Assembly (NCBI RefSeq): GCF_014837245.1
Contig: NZ_JACYFU010000002.1
Span: 372,001-436,000, forward strand
From: Devosia oryzisoli
GTDB taxonomy: Bacteria > Pseudomonadota > Alphaproteobacteria > Rhizobiales > Devosiaceae
Direction: 5' to 3'
Length of the DNA stretch: 64,000 nucleotides
Shown here: positions 24,012 to 31,734 of the stretch, one piece after another
Numbering within the stretch: position 1 is the first letter of the stretch
Layout of the letters: each line of letters begins with the position of its first letter
Position numbers and translations under genes: made by a program
The notes under the pieces: model-generated
What the model was told of the DNA's origin: nothing
Seen by the model: the letters and a program-made list of their open reading frames with translations, nothing else
The model's database searches: none

Positions 24012-25172
24012 GTGACGGGGCTGGCGGCGCGTCAACGCTACCTCGTCATTTCCAACGGTCACGGCGAAGATGCCATTGCGGCGCAGGTGATTGCGCGGCT
24101 ACCCCCGAGCATATCGGCGGAAGCCTTTCCGATGATCGGCAGTGGCAAGGCCTATGACAATGTGTGCCCGATCGTCGGGCCGCGCGCCACCCTGGCCTCC
24201 GAAGGCTGGCGGAACGTCAAGGGCTCGCTGCGCCGCGACATCGTCAATGGGGGCTTGCTGACCGTGCCGCCCGCCCTGCGGTTCTTGCGCAGCATCCGCG
24301 GCAAGTATGACCGGATTGTCGTCGTCGGCGACATGGTGGGCGTCCTCGCCTGCCTTGGCACGGGCAATCGCGACCTCGTTTACATCGACGTCTACAAGAC
24401 GGGTTCGGCGCGGCTTTATTCCAAGGCGGAGTGCTGGGCCATCAAGCAGGCTTGTAGCCTGGTTTTCTGCCGCTCGACCAGCCTCGCCCAAAAACTGCGC
24501 AAGGCTGGCGTCGACGCCCGATGCGTGGGCAATCTCATGATGGACACCATCCCCTACGGCGACTACGACGCTGCCGCTCGCCGGACGCGTCGCGCGGCGG
24601 TGACGCTTCTGCCGGGAAGCCGCGCGCTGACGGCGGAAAGCTTCTCGCTGCAGGTCGCGGCGCTCAGAGCACTGCCGGAAGAGCTGCGGCCAGATGCGTT
24701 CGTCGCTGTTGCCGGCAGCGTGAGTGTCGAAGATCTGGCGCGCGCGGCCGGTCTTCACCGCACCGCAATGCTGAGCGGCGAAGCGGACGATCTGGGCGAA
24801 CTCTCCGATGGCTCGATCACCGTGCACATGGCGCGCGGCCGGGCGATGGGCAATCTGCTGGCGGCATCGGACCTGGTTCTGAGCCAGGCGGGAACGGCGA
24901 GCGTCCAATCGCTCGGCCTCGGCGTGCCGGTGGTGACCTTCGTCAATGCGCGCGACCGGCGCTCCCGGTTCGAGGACGAGCAGAAGCTCTTCGGCGACGC
25001 CCGGCAGGTGGTCGCGCCGAAGGCCGCGGACATCTCGGAGTGCCTGGGGCGGCTTTTGGGCGACATGGCCGAGCGTGGCCGGTTGGGCACGCTCGGCCGC
25101 GAGCGGATCGGGGGGCCGGGCGCCTTGTCGGCCATATTCGAGGCCCTCGGCCTCGTCACCGAAAGCGCCTAG
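24012..25172 (+). CDS. Lipid-A-disaccharide-synthase-related glycosyltransferase
   Basis: 386-residue GT-B-fold protein resembling LpxB but not the standard enzyme. It has the N-terminal YLVISNGHGEDAIAAQV block, the GDMVGVLACLGTG segment, a LLPGSRA motif near residue 200, and SQAGTASVQSLGLGVPVVTF near residue 300, the nucleotide-sugar binding part. The GTG at 24012 starts two bases after DUF2093. Its stop TAG shares four bases (CTAG) with the convergent DUF4170 gene. The donor and acceptor are unknown; a role in envelope glycolipid synthesis is inference. Confidence 0.8.
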   Translation: MTGLAARQRYLVISNGHGEDAIAAQVIARLPPSISAEAFPMIGSGKAYDNVCPIVGPRATLASEGWRNVKGSLRRDIVNGGLLTVPPALRFLRSIRGKYDRIVVVGDMVGVLACLGTGNRDLVYIDVYKTGSARLYSKAECWAIKQACSLVFCRSTSLAQKLRKAGVDARCVGNLMMDTIPYGDYDAAARRTRRAAVTLLPGSRALTAESFSLQVAALRALPEELRPDAFVAVAGSVSVEDLARAAGLHRTAMLSGEADDLGELSDGSITVHMARGRAMGNLLAASDLVLSQAGTASVQSLGLGVPVVTFVNARDRRSRFEDEQKLFGDARQVVAPKAADISECLGRLLGDMAERGRLGTLGRERIGGPGALSAIFEALGLVTESA

Positions 25173-25435
25173 GCGGTCTCGGTCTTGCCGGTCTGCGGGT
25201 CGAGCAGGCGGTGCAGATGCACGATGAAGTAGCGCGTCTGTGCACTGTCCACCGTCATCTGCGCCTTCTGCTTCCAGACGTTATAGGCGGAAGCGTAGTT
25301 GGGATAGACGCCCACGATGTCGACTTCGTGGAGGTTGGAGAACGTCACGCCTTCGAGGCTGGACAGTTCTCCACCAATCACCAGGTGCAGCAGTTGCTTG
25401 TCGCTTGTTTCGGCCATGGTCTTGCCTGTGCTCAT
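25169..25435 (-). CDS. DUF4170 family small protein
   Basis: 88-residue alphaproteobacterial protein of unknown function, with blocks HLVIGGELSSLEG, VDIVGVYPNYASAYNVWK and VDSAQTRYFIVHLHRLLDP. It is a compact alpha/beta domain with no signal peptide. Its ATG overlaps the stop of cysQ by four bases, so the two are translationally coupled. DUF4170 beside an inositol-monophosphatase-type gene is common in Rhizobiales. Its stop overlaps that of the convergent LpxB-like gene. Confidence 0.88.
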   Translation of the reverse strand: MSTGKTMAETSDKQLLHLVIGGELSSLEGVTFSNLHEVDIVGVYPNYASAYNVWKQKAQMTVDSAQTRYFIVHLHRLLDPQTGKTETA

Positions 25436-26271
25436 GAACTGGGATGGGAAACCTGATCGGAAGGGACCGCAGGGCAGCCGTAAACCTTGATCAGGGCCGC
25501 ATGGACGTGGGGTTTTAGGCTCATGTCGCCCAGCGCCGCAAGCGCCCCGTGGCGCACATCACGCTTGTTGTATCGTGGGGGCCCGGCGCAGACATCCTGC
25601 AGCGAAAAGCCGCTTTCCTTAAGAATAATGTCGGCGCCGGCGATATCCCAGTCCTGGCTGCCGCGCCGGGCCACTGCGGCATCCAGCTTTCCCGTGGCAA
25701 CCTGCACCAGGCGATAAGCAAGCGAAGGGTAGGCCGGGCCGCGAGCATAGGTGAGGCCGCTGGCCTGCATTTCCTGATGCACGGCGCCAGGCGCGGGGAT
25801 CACCGGCGCGCTGCCGGCGCGGCGGCGGCGCTGCAGCGCCTGCCCGTTGAGTCGCGCTCCCCCGCCCAGGACCGCGTCGTAGAGTTCGTCGCGGGCCGGT
25901 GCATAGACCACTCCCGCTACGGCGACACCGTTTTCCACCACCGCGAGGGAAACCGTCCAGCAGTCCTCCCCGCGCAGAAAGGCGCGCGTGCCGTCGATAG
26001 GGTCGACGACGAAGACGCGATCGCATTCGAGACGGCTGGGGTTGTCGACGGTCTCTTCGCTCAACCACCCGTAGCTGGGCCGCGCGCCCAGCAGGTTTGC
26101 GGCAAGGAAGCGGTCGACGACGATATCGGCCTCGCTGACGGGCGAGGCGTTATCCTTCGTCCAGGATTTGACGTCCTTGCGGAAGTAGCTCGAGGCGATA
26201 ATGCCCGCCGAGACCGCGCTGGAGCGCAGCAGGTTGAGATCATCGCTGTAGGGCGGGAAGGATGCCGGCAT
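25432..26271 (-). CDS. cysQ: 3'(2'),5'-bisphosphate nucleotidase, CysQ-like
   Basis: 279-residue inositol-monophosphatase-fold phosphatase that most likely removes the 3'-phosphate from PAP formed during sulfate assimilation. Metal-site motifs: SEADIVVDRFL, WLSEET, the DPIDGTRAFLRG signature, and the C-terminal WDIAGADIILKESG. The start at 26271 (MPASFPPYSDDL) fits the family. It is followed by DUF4170 with a 4-base overlap. An inositol-1-monophosphatase role is the main alternative; the WTVSLAVVENG block leans to CysQ. Confidence 0.87.
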   Translation of the reverse strand: MPASFPPYSDDLNLLRSSAVSAGIIASSYFRKDVKSWTKDNASPVSEADIVVDRFLAANLLGARPSYGWLSEETVDNPSRLECDRVFVVDPIDGTRAFLRGEDCWTVSLAVVENGVAVAGVVYAPARDELYDAVLGGGARLNGQALQRRRRAGSAPVIPAPGAVHQEMQASGLTYARGPAYPSLAYRLVQVATGKLDAAVARRGSQDWDIAGADIILKESGFSLQDVCAGPPRYNKRDVRHGALAALGDMSLKPHVHAALIKVYGCPAVPSDQVSHPSS

Positions 26272-26545
26272 GGCGGGCTTTTAGGCCCGCTCAAGGGTTT
26301 GGACAAGGGTTTGTCGTCCCGCCGAAAACCTTGGCCGGCACCGCCCGACATTTCTTAGGGTAAACAGGCTCGCAGCGGGTGCGGTTAACTGCCTGTAACC
26401 GAGTGCAACAACCCGCTAACCGTCTCGGAAAACAAGATAAACTTAACCGAACCGATTAAGGTGGCAGGTAATAGGCCGCGCTAGATTGGCCTCACAAAAC
26501 GAGCCGGAAAAAACCAGCTCTCGAAGTTACAGGAAGGCATCAAAA
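26272..26545. promoter_or_regulatory. Divergent spacer between cysQ and the DUF6101-like gene
   Basis: 274 AT-richer bases with no credible gene. It contains a direct repeat AAGGGTTT about 12 bases apart near 26293-26312 and several TTAAC/TAACC hexamers between 26390 and 26460. CTTAA (26442-26446) and TTAAG (26456-26460) form a perfect inverted repeat with a 9-base spacer, which may be an operator or part of the promoter. Confidence 0.4.
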
Positions 26546-27061
26546 ATGGTTCATGGCGTCCTGATGGAAGGATCATCCGTCGTTCTCGCCTTCGGCCGCC
26601 CGGCCGTTGCAGAACGCCGCTTCATGGCGGCAAACGACAATGGGCCGCGGGAGCCGGTCAAGACCGTTACGGTGCGCAAGCAGCTCGAGCAGAGCGGCGT
26701 CTCGGTCAAGATCAAGGTGCCGGTGGCAGAATTCATCGGCGTTGCCGTGGCGACGACGATTTCGGAAGAGGGCGTGCTCACCAGCTGCATCGAACTGGTC
26801 CATTCGGACGCCGGGTTGAACTACAAGGTATTCGAGGAAGAGGGCAACCATAACGTCGTCGCGGAATGGCAGAACTGGGGCAAGAAATTGCGCCTGCCGC
26901 TGTTCATCAAGGCGGGCGACGGCGCCTATCTGCCCTATAGCCAGCAAGTCGACGGGCTTATGGTCAGCACCCCTGCTCCGCGCCGCAAACTGGCGGCCGA
27001 GGCCGCGCGGCGGCCGCGGTTCCTCAACCGCCGCAAGCCCGGCAACGCCGAACTCAACTAG
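26546..27061 (+). CDS. Conserved alphaproteobacterial protein, DUF6101-like
   Basis: 171-residue protein I can describe but not assign a function. It begins MVHGVLMEGSSVV, has a middle part with the alternating pattern KVPVAEFIGVAVATTISEEG and a Glu/His block (VFEEEGNHNVVAEWQNWGKKLRLPLFI), and ends in an Arg-rich tail (RRPRFLNRRKPGNAELN). No signal peptide and no catalytic motif are evident. It resembles small Rhizobiales proteins now grouped as DUF6101, but I cannot confirm that. AGGAAGG nine bases before the ATG supports the start. A terminator follows at 27088. Confidence 0.75.
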   Translation: MVHGVLMEGSSVVLAFGRPAVAERRFMAANDNGPREPVKTVTVRKQLEQSGVSVKIKVPVAEFIGVAVATTISEEGVLTSCIELVHSDAGLNYKVFEEEGNHNVVAEWQNWGKKLRLPLFIKAGDGAYLPYSQQVDGLMVSTPAPRRKLAAEAARRPRFLNRRKPGNAELN

Positions 27062-27087
27062 TTACCTCTGCCTCCAAAGCAGGTCCA

Positions 27088-27127
27088 GAAGGGTCGACCG
27101 GTGGTGCGGTCGGCCCCTTTGGCTTTT
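27088..27127 (+). terminator. Rho-independent terminator after the DUF6101-like gene
   Basis: CGACCG (27095-27100) pairs with CGGTCG (27107-27112) around GTGGTG, extended by GGG/CCC and a partial AA/TT with one bulge; TTTGGCTTTTG follows. It lies between two convergent genes. Confidence 0.65.
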
Positions 27128-27171
27128 GCGACACGCCCGGTTCCTGCGTTGAGGGATGTGCCGCCAGCCTG

Positions 27172-28098
27172 CTACCACACCCAGTCCGCGAGCAGGGCCA
27201 GCGTCAAGATCATCCCCACATAGTGGTTGTTGTAGAAGCGCTGGAACGGGTTTTTCGGCCGTTCGATGTCCAGCGTCCCCAACTGCCAGGCGAGGAGGCC
27301 CGCTGCACCCAGGGCCAGCGTAGCGAAGATGACGCCGGTTCCGGCAAGCAGCGCGGCGGCATTCCACAAGACATAGGCCCCGGCGTAGAGAACCGCGACG
27401 ACGGCACGAACATTGGGGCCGAAGAGGCGCGCGGTGGACTTTACCCCCACCAGGGCATCATCCTCGATGTCCTGCAGCGCATAGATCGTGTCGTAACCGA
27501 TGACCCAGAGGATGGTGCCGACATAGGCAAGGATCGGCGGCCAGTCGAGGCTCCCGGTCTGGCTCGACCAGCCGACCAACGCGCCAAAGGAAAAGGCGAG
27601 ACCGAGAAAGAGCTGGGGCCACCAGGTGATGCGCTTCATGAAGGGGTAGATCGCGACCAGCACCAGCGATCCGATGCAGGCGGCGATGGTGAAGGCGTTG
27701 AACTGGACCAGAATGATGGCGGCGAGCAAGGCCTGGGCGATCAGGAAGGCGAAGGCCTGTCTCGTGGTGACTTGTCCCGACGGGATCGGCCGGGAGCGGG
27801 TCCGCGCCACCTGGGCGTCGATGTCGCGATCAACGACGTCGTTGAAGGTGCAGCCGGCGCCGCGCATCAGGATGGCGCCCACGAACATCAAAATGGCGGC
27901 CCACCATCCGAACCCCATCGCCGGGTTGGCGTTGGCGGCCAGGCCGATTCCCCAGGCGCAGGGCCAGAACAGCAGATAGAATCCGATCGGCCGGTCCCAA
28001 CGGGCCAGGCGCCCATAGGGCTTGATCGGGTCAGGCGCATACCGGTCGAGCCAGTTGTCCTGGCCGGCATCGGCGACGGTTCCGGAGGGAGTGGTCAT
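27172..28098 (-). CDS. ubiA: 4-hydroxybenzoate polyprenyltransferase
   Basis: Membrane prenyltransferase that attaches the polyprenyl tail to 4-hydroxybenzoate in ubiquinone synthesis, 308 residues with about eight helices. Two Asp-rich motifs: FNDVVDRDIDAQVARTRSRP (NDxxDxxxD) and YALQDIEDDALVG. The start chosen at 28098 gives MTTPSGTVADAGQDNW, typical of alphaproteobacteria; 28131 (MTSQNLL) is an alternative, and neither has a strong ribosome site. It is divergent from rsmE, 145 bases away. Confidence 0.95.
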   Translation of the reverse strand: MTTPSGTVADAGQDNWLDRYAPDPIKPYGRLARWDRPIGFYLLFWPCAWGIGLAANANPAMGFGWWAAILMFVGAILMRGAGCTFNDVVDRDIDAQVARTRSRPIPSGQVTTRQAFAFLIAQALLAAIILVQFNAFTIAACIGSLVLVAIYPFMKRITWWPQLFLGLAFSFGALVGWSSQTGSLDWPPILAYVGTILWVIGYDTIYALQDIEDDALVGVKSTARLFGPNVRAVVAVLYAGAYVLWNAAALLAGTGVIFATLALGAAGLLAWQLGTLDIERPKNPFQRFYNNHYVGMILTLALLADWVW

Positions 28099-28243
28099 GG
28101 TGGCACCGCGTAGAAGGTTTTGGGAAGTCATAGTGGTCTGCGCCGAGCCTTGCCACCCCCTGCCCGGCCTCGCCTTGCAGGAGCATGGCGGGAAAGGCCG
28201 AAGCCGGCTTTCGTGCGGCCCCGTTTCGCGGTACACGCGCACC

Positions 28244-28993
28244 ATGCCCCGTAGCTACGCCCACCTGCAGCGCCTCTTCGTCCAAGCCGCACTTGCTCCT
28301 GATGCCGAACTGACGCTGGGCAAGGACCAGTCGCTCTACCTCGCGGCCGTGCTGCGCAAGTCCGTGGGCGACGACGTCGTGCTCTTCAATGGCCGGGACG
28401 GGGCGTGGCTGTGCCGCCTCATCGGCGACAGCAAGAAGGCCGTGCACCTCCGTGTCGTCGAGCAGATCGCGCCGCAAACCCCCGTTTCTGACCTCTGGTA
28501 TGGCTTTGCGCCCCTCAAGTCCGAGCGTCTGGACTACGTCATCCAGAAGGCGGTGGAGATGGGGGCCGGCCTCATCCAGCCCATCATGACCGAGTACACG
28601 CAGGTCCACCGCCTCAAGGGCGAGCGCATGACGGCGAACGCCATCGAGGCGGCGGAACAGTGCGAGGTCCTGAGCGTCCCCCACATTGTGCCGGAGACGA
28701 CGTTGAGCCGTCTGCTCGCCGGCTGGACGGCTGAACACGGCGACCGCCGGCTGATCTTTGCCGACGAAGGGGAGGCATCGGCCTCACCGATCGAGACGCT
28801 CAAGGCTTTGGAAGGCCAGCGCGTGGGGTTGCTCATCGGACCCGAGGGCGGTTTTTCTCCGGAGGAGCGGGAGAACCTTCGGGCCCAGCCCTACGTTGTG
28901 CCCATCAGTTTGGGGCCGCGTATCCTCCGCGCCGATACCGCGGCGGTGGCTGCGCTAGCCTGCATCCAGGCGACCATCGGCGATTGGCGATAA
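28244..28993 (+). CDS. rsmE: 16S rRNA (uracil1498-N3)-methyltransferase
   Basis: SPOUT-class methyltransferase that uses S-adenosylmethionine to methylate N3 of U1498 in 16S rRNA. 249 residues: an N-terminal PUA-like domain (residues 1-75) and the trefoil-knot domain with RLDYVIQKAVEMGAG, TANAIEAAEQC, GPEGGFSPEE and the knot segment SLGPRILRADTAA. The ATG at 28244 (MPRSYAHLQRLFV) was chosen as the first family-like start; the frame is open upstream into the ubiA leader. gshA follows after 80 bases. Confidence 0.96.
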   Translation: MPRSYAHLQRLFVQAALAPDAELTLGKDQSLYLAAVLRKSVGDDVVLFNGRDGAWLCRLIGDSKKAVHLRVVEQIAPQTPVSDLWYGFAPLKSERLDYVIQKAVEMGAGLIQPIMTEYTQVHRLKGERMTANAIEAAEQCEVLSVPHIVPETTLSRLLAGWTAEHGDRRLIFADEGEASASPIETLKALEGQRVGLLIGPEGGFSPEERENLRAQPYVVPISLGPRILRADTAAVAALACIQATIGDWR

Positions 28994-29073
28994 ATCGCGA
29001 TTGCTTTCCGCCTTGCGCTCGCTATGTTCGCGCCCCAAAAGCAGTTCAGACCACCCTCAACCCAGAGGACACC

Positions 29074-30444
29074 ATGGCCGGCGACGACCACCCCTCGCCT
29101 CTAATCGAATCGCGGGCCGACCTCATCGAGGCGATGGCGCGAGGTTGCCGGCCCGAGAGCGAATGGCGCATCGGCACCGAACACGAAAAGCACGTGTTCC
29201 ACACCAATCCGCTGCACCCGGTGGCCTATGAAGGCGAGAACGGCATCCGCGCTTTGCTGGCCGGCATCGAGAAAGAAACAGGCTGGGTGCCGTTCTACGA
29301 CGGGGACAACCCCATCGGCCTGCGCAACCACGAAATCGCCGGTGGCATTTCGCTGGAGCCCGGCGGGCAGTTCGAACTGTCCGGTGCGCCCATGGAGGAT
29401 CTGCACGGCACCGCCGCGGAAATGGACGAGCACATGCGCGTCGCCAAGGCCGTGGCAAAGCCGCTCGACATTCACTTCCTGGGCCTCGGCGTAACTCCCC
29501 TGTGGCCCGTCAAGACCATCGCCTCCATGCCGAAGTCGCGCTACGCGATCATGACGCGCTACATGGATCAGGTCGGCACGCTAGGCACGTCGATGATGTA
29601 TCGGTCGGCCACGGTGCAGGTGAACCTCGACTTCGCCAGCGAGGCCGACATGGTCCGCAAGCTGCGCGTGGCGCTCAGCCTGCAGCCCGTTGCGACCGCG
29701 CTGTTTGCCAATTCGCCCTTCGCCGACGGCCGGGACACCGGCTACCTCAGCTTCCGCAGCCAGATCTGGCTGAACACCGACGACGATCGCACCGGCATGC
29801 TGCCTTTTGCCTTCGACGAGGGTTTCGGCTTTGAGCAATACGCGGACTATGCGCTCGACGTGCCGATGTACTTCGTCATTCGCGACAAGAAGTACGTCAA
29901 TGTCGCGGGCGAGAGCTTCCGCGACTTTCTCGAGGGCAACCTGCCGCAATTGCCGGGCGAAAAGCCGACGATCAAGGACTGGGAAGACCATCTTTCGACG
30001 TTGTTCCCGGAGGTCCGGCTCAAGCAGTTCCTCGAGATGCGCGGCGCCGACATGGGCGACCAGGCCCATGTGGTGGCGCTGTCGGCGTTCTGGACCGGGC
30101 TGCTTTATGACCCGGTTTCGCTCGAAGCGGCCTGGGAGCTCGTCAAGGAGTGGACCGAAGAGGAGCGTGATTATCTGCGCCGCGAGGTCCCCCGGCTCGG
30201 TCTTGCCACCCCATTCGGCCGCTCGGCCATCTTCGACGTGGCCGCCCAGGCCGTGGGCATCGCCGAAGCAGGCCTTGTCCGCCGCGCCCGCCTCAACGCC
30301 CAGGGCCGCGACGAAACCATCCACCTCGCGCCCCTCGAAGCAACGATCCGCACCGGCAAGTCCCCCGCGCAACGCTGGCTCGAGAAGTTCCACGGCGAAT
30401 GGAACGAGGATGTAACGCCGATTTTCCGCGAAGCCGAGATGTAG
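29074..30444 (+). CDS. gshA: Glutamate-cysteine ligase, plant-type (class II/GCS2)
   Basis: First enzyme of glutathione synthesis; joins glutamate and cysteine using ATP. 456 residues, the normal size of the alphaproteobacterial plant-type enzyme. Family blocks: RIGTEHEKHVF, LEPGGQFELSG, MTRYMDQVGTLGTSMMYRSATVQVNLDF in its shorter parts, FANSPFADG, and the C-terminal PAQRWLEKFHGEW. The two cysteines that form the regulatory disulfide in plant enzymes are not evident at their usual places. The start at 29074 (MAGDDHPSPL) was chosen over an in-frame start 30 codons upstream. Confidence 0.96.
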   Translation: MAGDDHPSPLIESRADLIEAMARGCRPESEWRIGTEHEKHVFHTNPLHPVAYEGENGIRALLAGIEKETGWVPFYDGDNPIGLRNHEIAGGISLEPGGQFELSGAPMEDLHGTAAEMDEHMRVAKAVAKPLDIHFLGLGVTPLWPVKTIASMPKSRYAIMTRYMDQVGTLGTSMMYRSATVQVNLDFASEADMVRKLRVALSLQPVATALFANSPFADGRDTGYLSFRSQIWLNTDDDRTGMLPFAFDEGFGFEQYADYALDVPMYFVIRDKKYVNVAGESFRDFLEGNLPQLPGEKPTIKDWEDHLSTLFPEVRLKQFLEMRGADMGDQAHVVALSAFWTGLLYDPVSLEAAWELVKEWTEEERDYLRREVPRLGLATPFGRSAIFDVAAQAVGIAEAGLVRRARLNAQGRDETIHLAPLEATIRTGKSPAQRWLEKFHGEWNEDVTPIFREAEM

Positions 30445-30484
30445 GGCGGGAGCGTTCCTTTCCTCCGTGCCGCCTGAGGCGGGG

Positions 30485-31072
30485 TCAGGTCTCTTGCGCG
30501 GTGCGGTCCAGATCGGCGATTTCCGTGTCGATGCAAGCGGCGGCGCGGTGGTTGGCGTAGACGACCCAGCTCAGGAAGATCAAGGTCGCAAGCGCCGGCA
30601 GCAGGACAGACCAGAGTGCGCCGGCGTCGAACAGGGTGGCGCCATAAATCAGGATGAACCCGGGCAGGAACGGCGCGATATACCAGCGGAAGACTGATCG
30701 AAGGGCGTCGCGCTGGCGCACGAGTTCGGCTCGGTAATGGCCCAGCGTGGGGGCCGCCCCATCTATCCGAGGCGGGGAGGTCCGCCGCCGCAACTGCCAC
30801 ATGGCGACGAGCGCGCCGAGGCCGAGCAGGATGAAGCCGCCGGCAATGGTCAGGGCCGGAGCGTTCCAAGGGCTGGAGAGCAACGTGAGGGCGGCGATGG
30901 CGATCGAGGCGGCCACCACCAAGCCGCCAGCGACAAATTCCCAGAGATTGCGCGTGCGGATTCGATCATCAAGTCGGCGCGCGCGCGTTTCGAGCATTGC
31001 GGGGGTCAGGGTCTGGGCGGGCAAGGCCTGCTCCTTCCATAAGGTCTTCGGGTCAGTGGGGGTATGGGTCAA
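30485..31072 (-). CDS. Four-helix membrane protein coupled to an ECF sigma factor, possible anti-sigma
   Basis: 195-residue protein. After a charged N-terminus with RRLDDRIRTRN, it has four predicted membrane helices, at about 34-57, 62-86, 128-147 and 152-174. The start is TTG at 31072: it overlaps the sigma-factor stop as TTGA, has AAAAGGAGG eight bases upstream, and gives MTHTPTDPKTLWKEQ. No zinc-binding HxxxCxxC motif of ZAS anti-sigma factors is present. Its tight coupling to the sigma gene suggests an anti-sigma or partner role, which is inference. I do not recognise a named family. Confidence 0.8.
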   Translation of the reverse strand: MTHTPTDPKTLWKEQALPAQTLTPAMLETRARRLDDRIRTRNLWEFVAGGLVVAASIAIAALTLLSSPWNAPALTIAGGFILLGLGALVAMWQLRRRTSPPRIDGAAPTLGHYRAELVRQRDALRSVFRWYIAPFLPGFILIYGATLFDAGALWSVLLPALATLIFLSWVVYANHRAAACIDTEIADLDRTAQET

Positions 31073-31596
31073 GGCTGGGCCTCCTTTTCGAAGCCCCGGG
31101 CCAGAAGGGCCTTGATGCGGTGGATGCGCGTGGCGACTGCGCCCGGCGTAAGGCCGGTGATCTCGGCGATGCCGGCCGCATCCACGTCTTCGAGGTAGAG
31201 CAGCACCACCTGACGGTCCGCCGGGCGAAGGCGGTCGATCAGGGCGTAGAGGCGCTCGAGGGTAAGGCGATCGTCCGTCACTGTCTCCGGCGTTGCCCGG
31301 CTGTCGGGTAGATCGGTGCCGTCGAGCACAACCCAACCGTTGGCCGGACGGCGGCGCGCTGCCATTTCGACATGGCGGGCACAGACATTGTGCGCCACGC
31401 GCCAGGTCCAGGTCGCAGGGCTGCACTGGTCGCGAAAGACGGCGAGACTGCGCCAGAGGTGCATGTGAATGTCCTGTTCAAGGTCCTGCCGGGCGGCCGG
31501 CTCGCGCTCATAGGCGGCGGCCATGCGCGCGATCATGCCGCCATGATCGGCCGCTATATCCGCATAGCGGCGCTCGATTTTGGTTTGGTCGGGCAT
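31069..31596 (-). CDS. ECF-type RNA polymerase sigma factor
   Basis: 175-residue sigma-70-family protein with region 2 at about residues 20-85 (DLEQDIHMHLWRSL, TWTWRVAHNVCARHV) and region 4 at about 110-170 (RLRPADRQVVLLYLEDVDAAGIAEITGLTPGAVATRIHRIK in pieces). The short length and lack of regions 1 and 3 make it ECF class. Its stop overlaps the TTG start of a four-helix membrane protein. It is divergent from purD with a 138-base spacer, which may carry its own promoter. The stress it answers is unknown. Confidence 0.9.
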   Translation of the reverse strand: MPDQTKIERRYADIAADHGGMIARMAAAYEREPAARQDLEQDIHMHLWRSLAVFRDQCSPATWTWRVAHNVCARHVEMAARRRPANGWVVLDGTDLPDSRATPETVTDDRLTLERLYALIDRLRPADRQVVLLYLEDVDAAGIAEITGLTPGAVATRIHRIKALLARGFEKEAQP

Positions 31597-31734
31597 GCGC
31601 CTTTCCCGTCGGATTTTTTTCGCGTTACCGGGTCAATAGTCCCGGGGGTCGCAGGTTTCTTACAAATTGCCCCGAGGGTTGCCTCGCGGTCCGCTCTGGT
31701 GCATCACCGCGGCCAGCAAAATTCGGAGGTGGGC

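Noticed and set aside
26390-26460. CtrA-type site TTAA-N7-TTAA upstream of the DUF6101-like gene
   Set aside because: The two TTAA pairs seen have spacers of 6 (imperfect) and 9 bases, not 7, so they do not match the CtrA rule.
30468-30482. Hairpin CCGCC-TGA-GGCGG between gshA and the membrane protein gene as a terminator
   Set aside because: Only a 5-bp stem and no T tract on either side; too weak to call.
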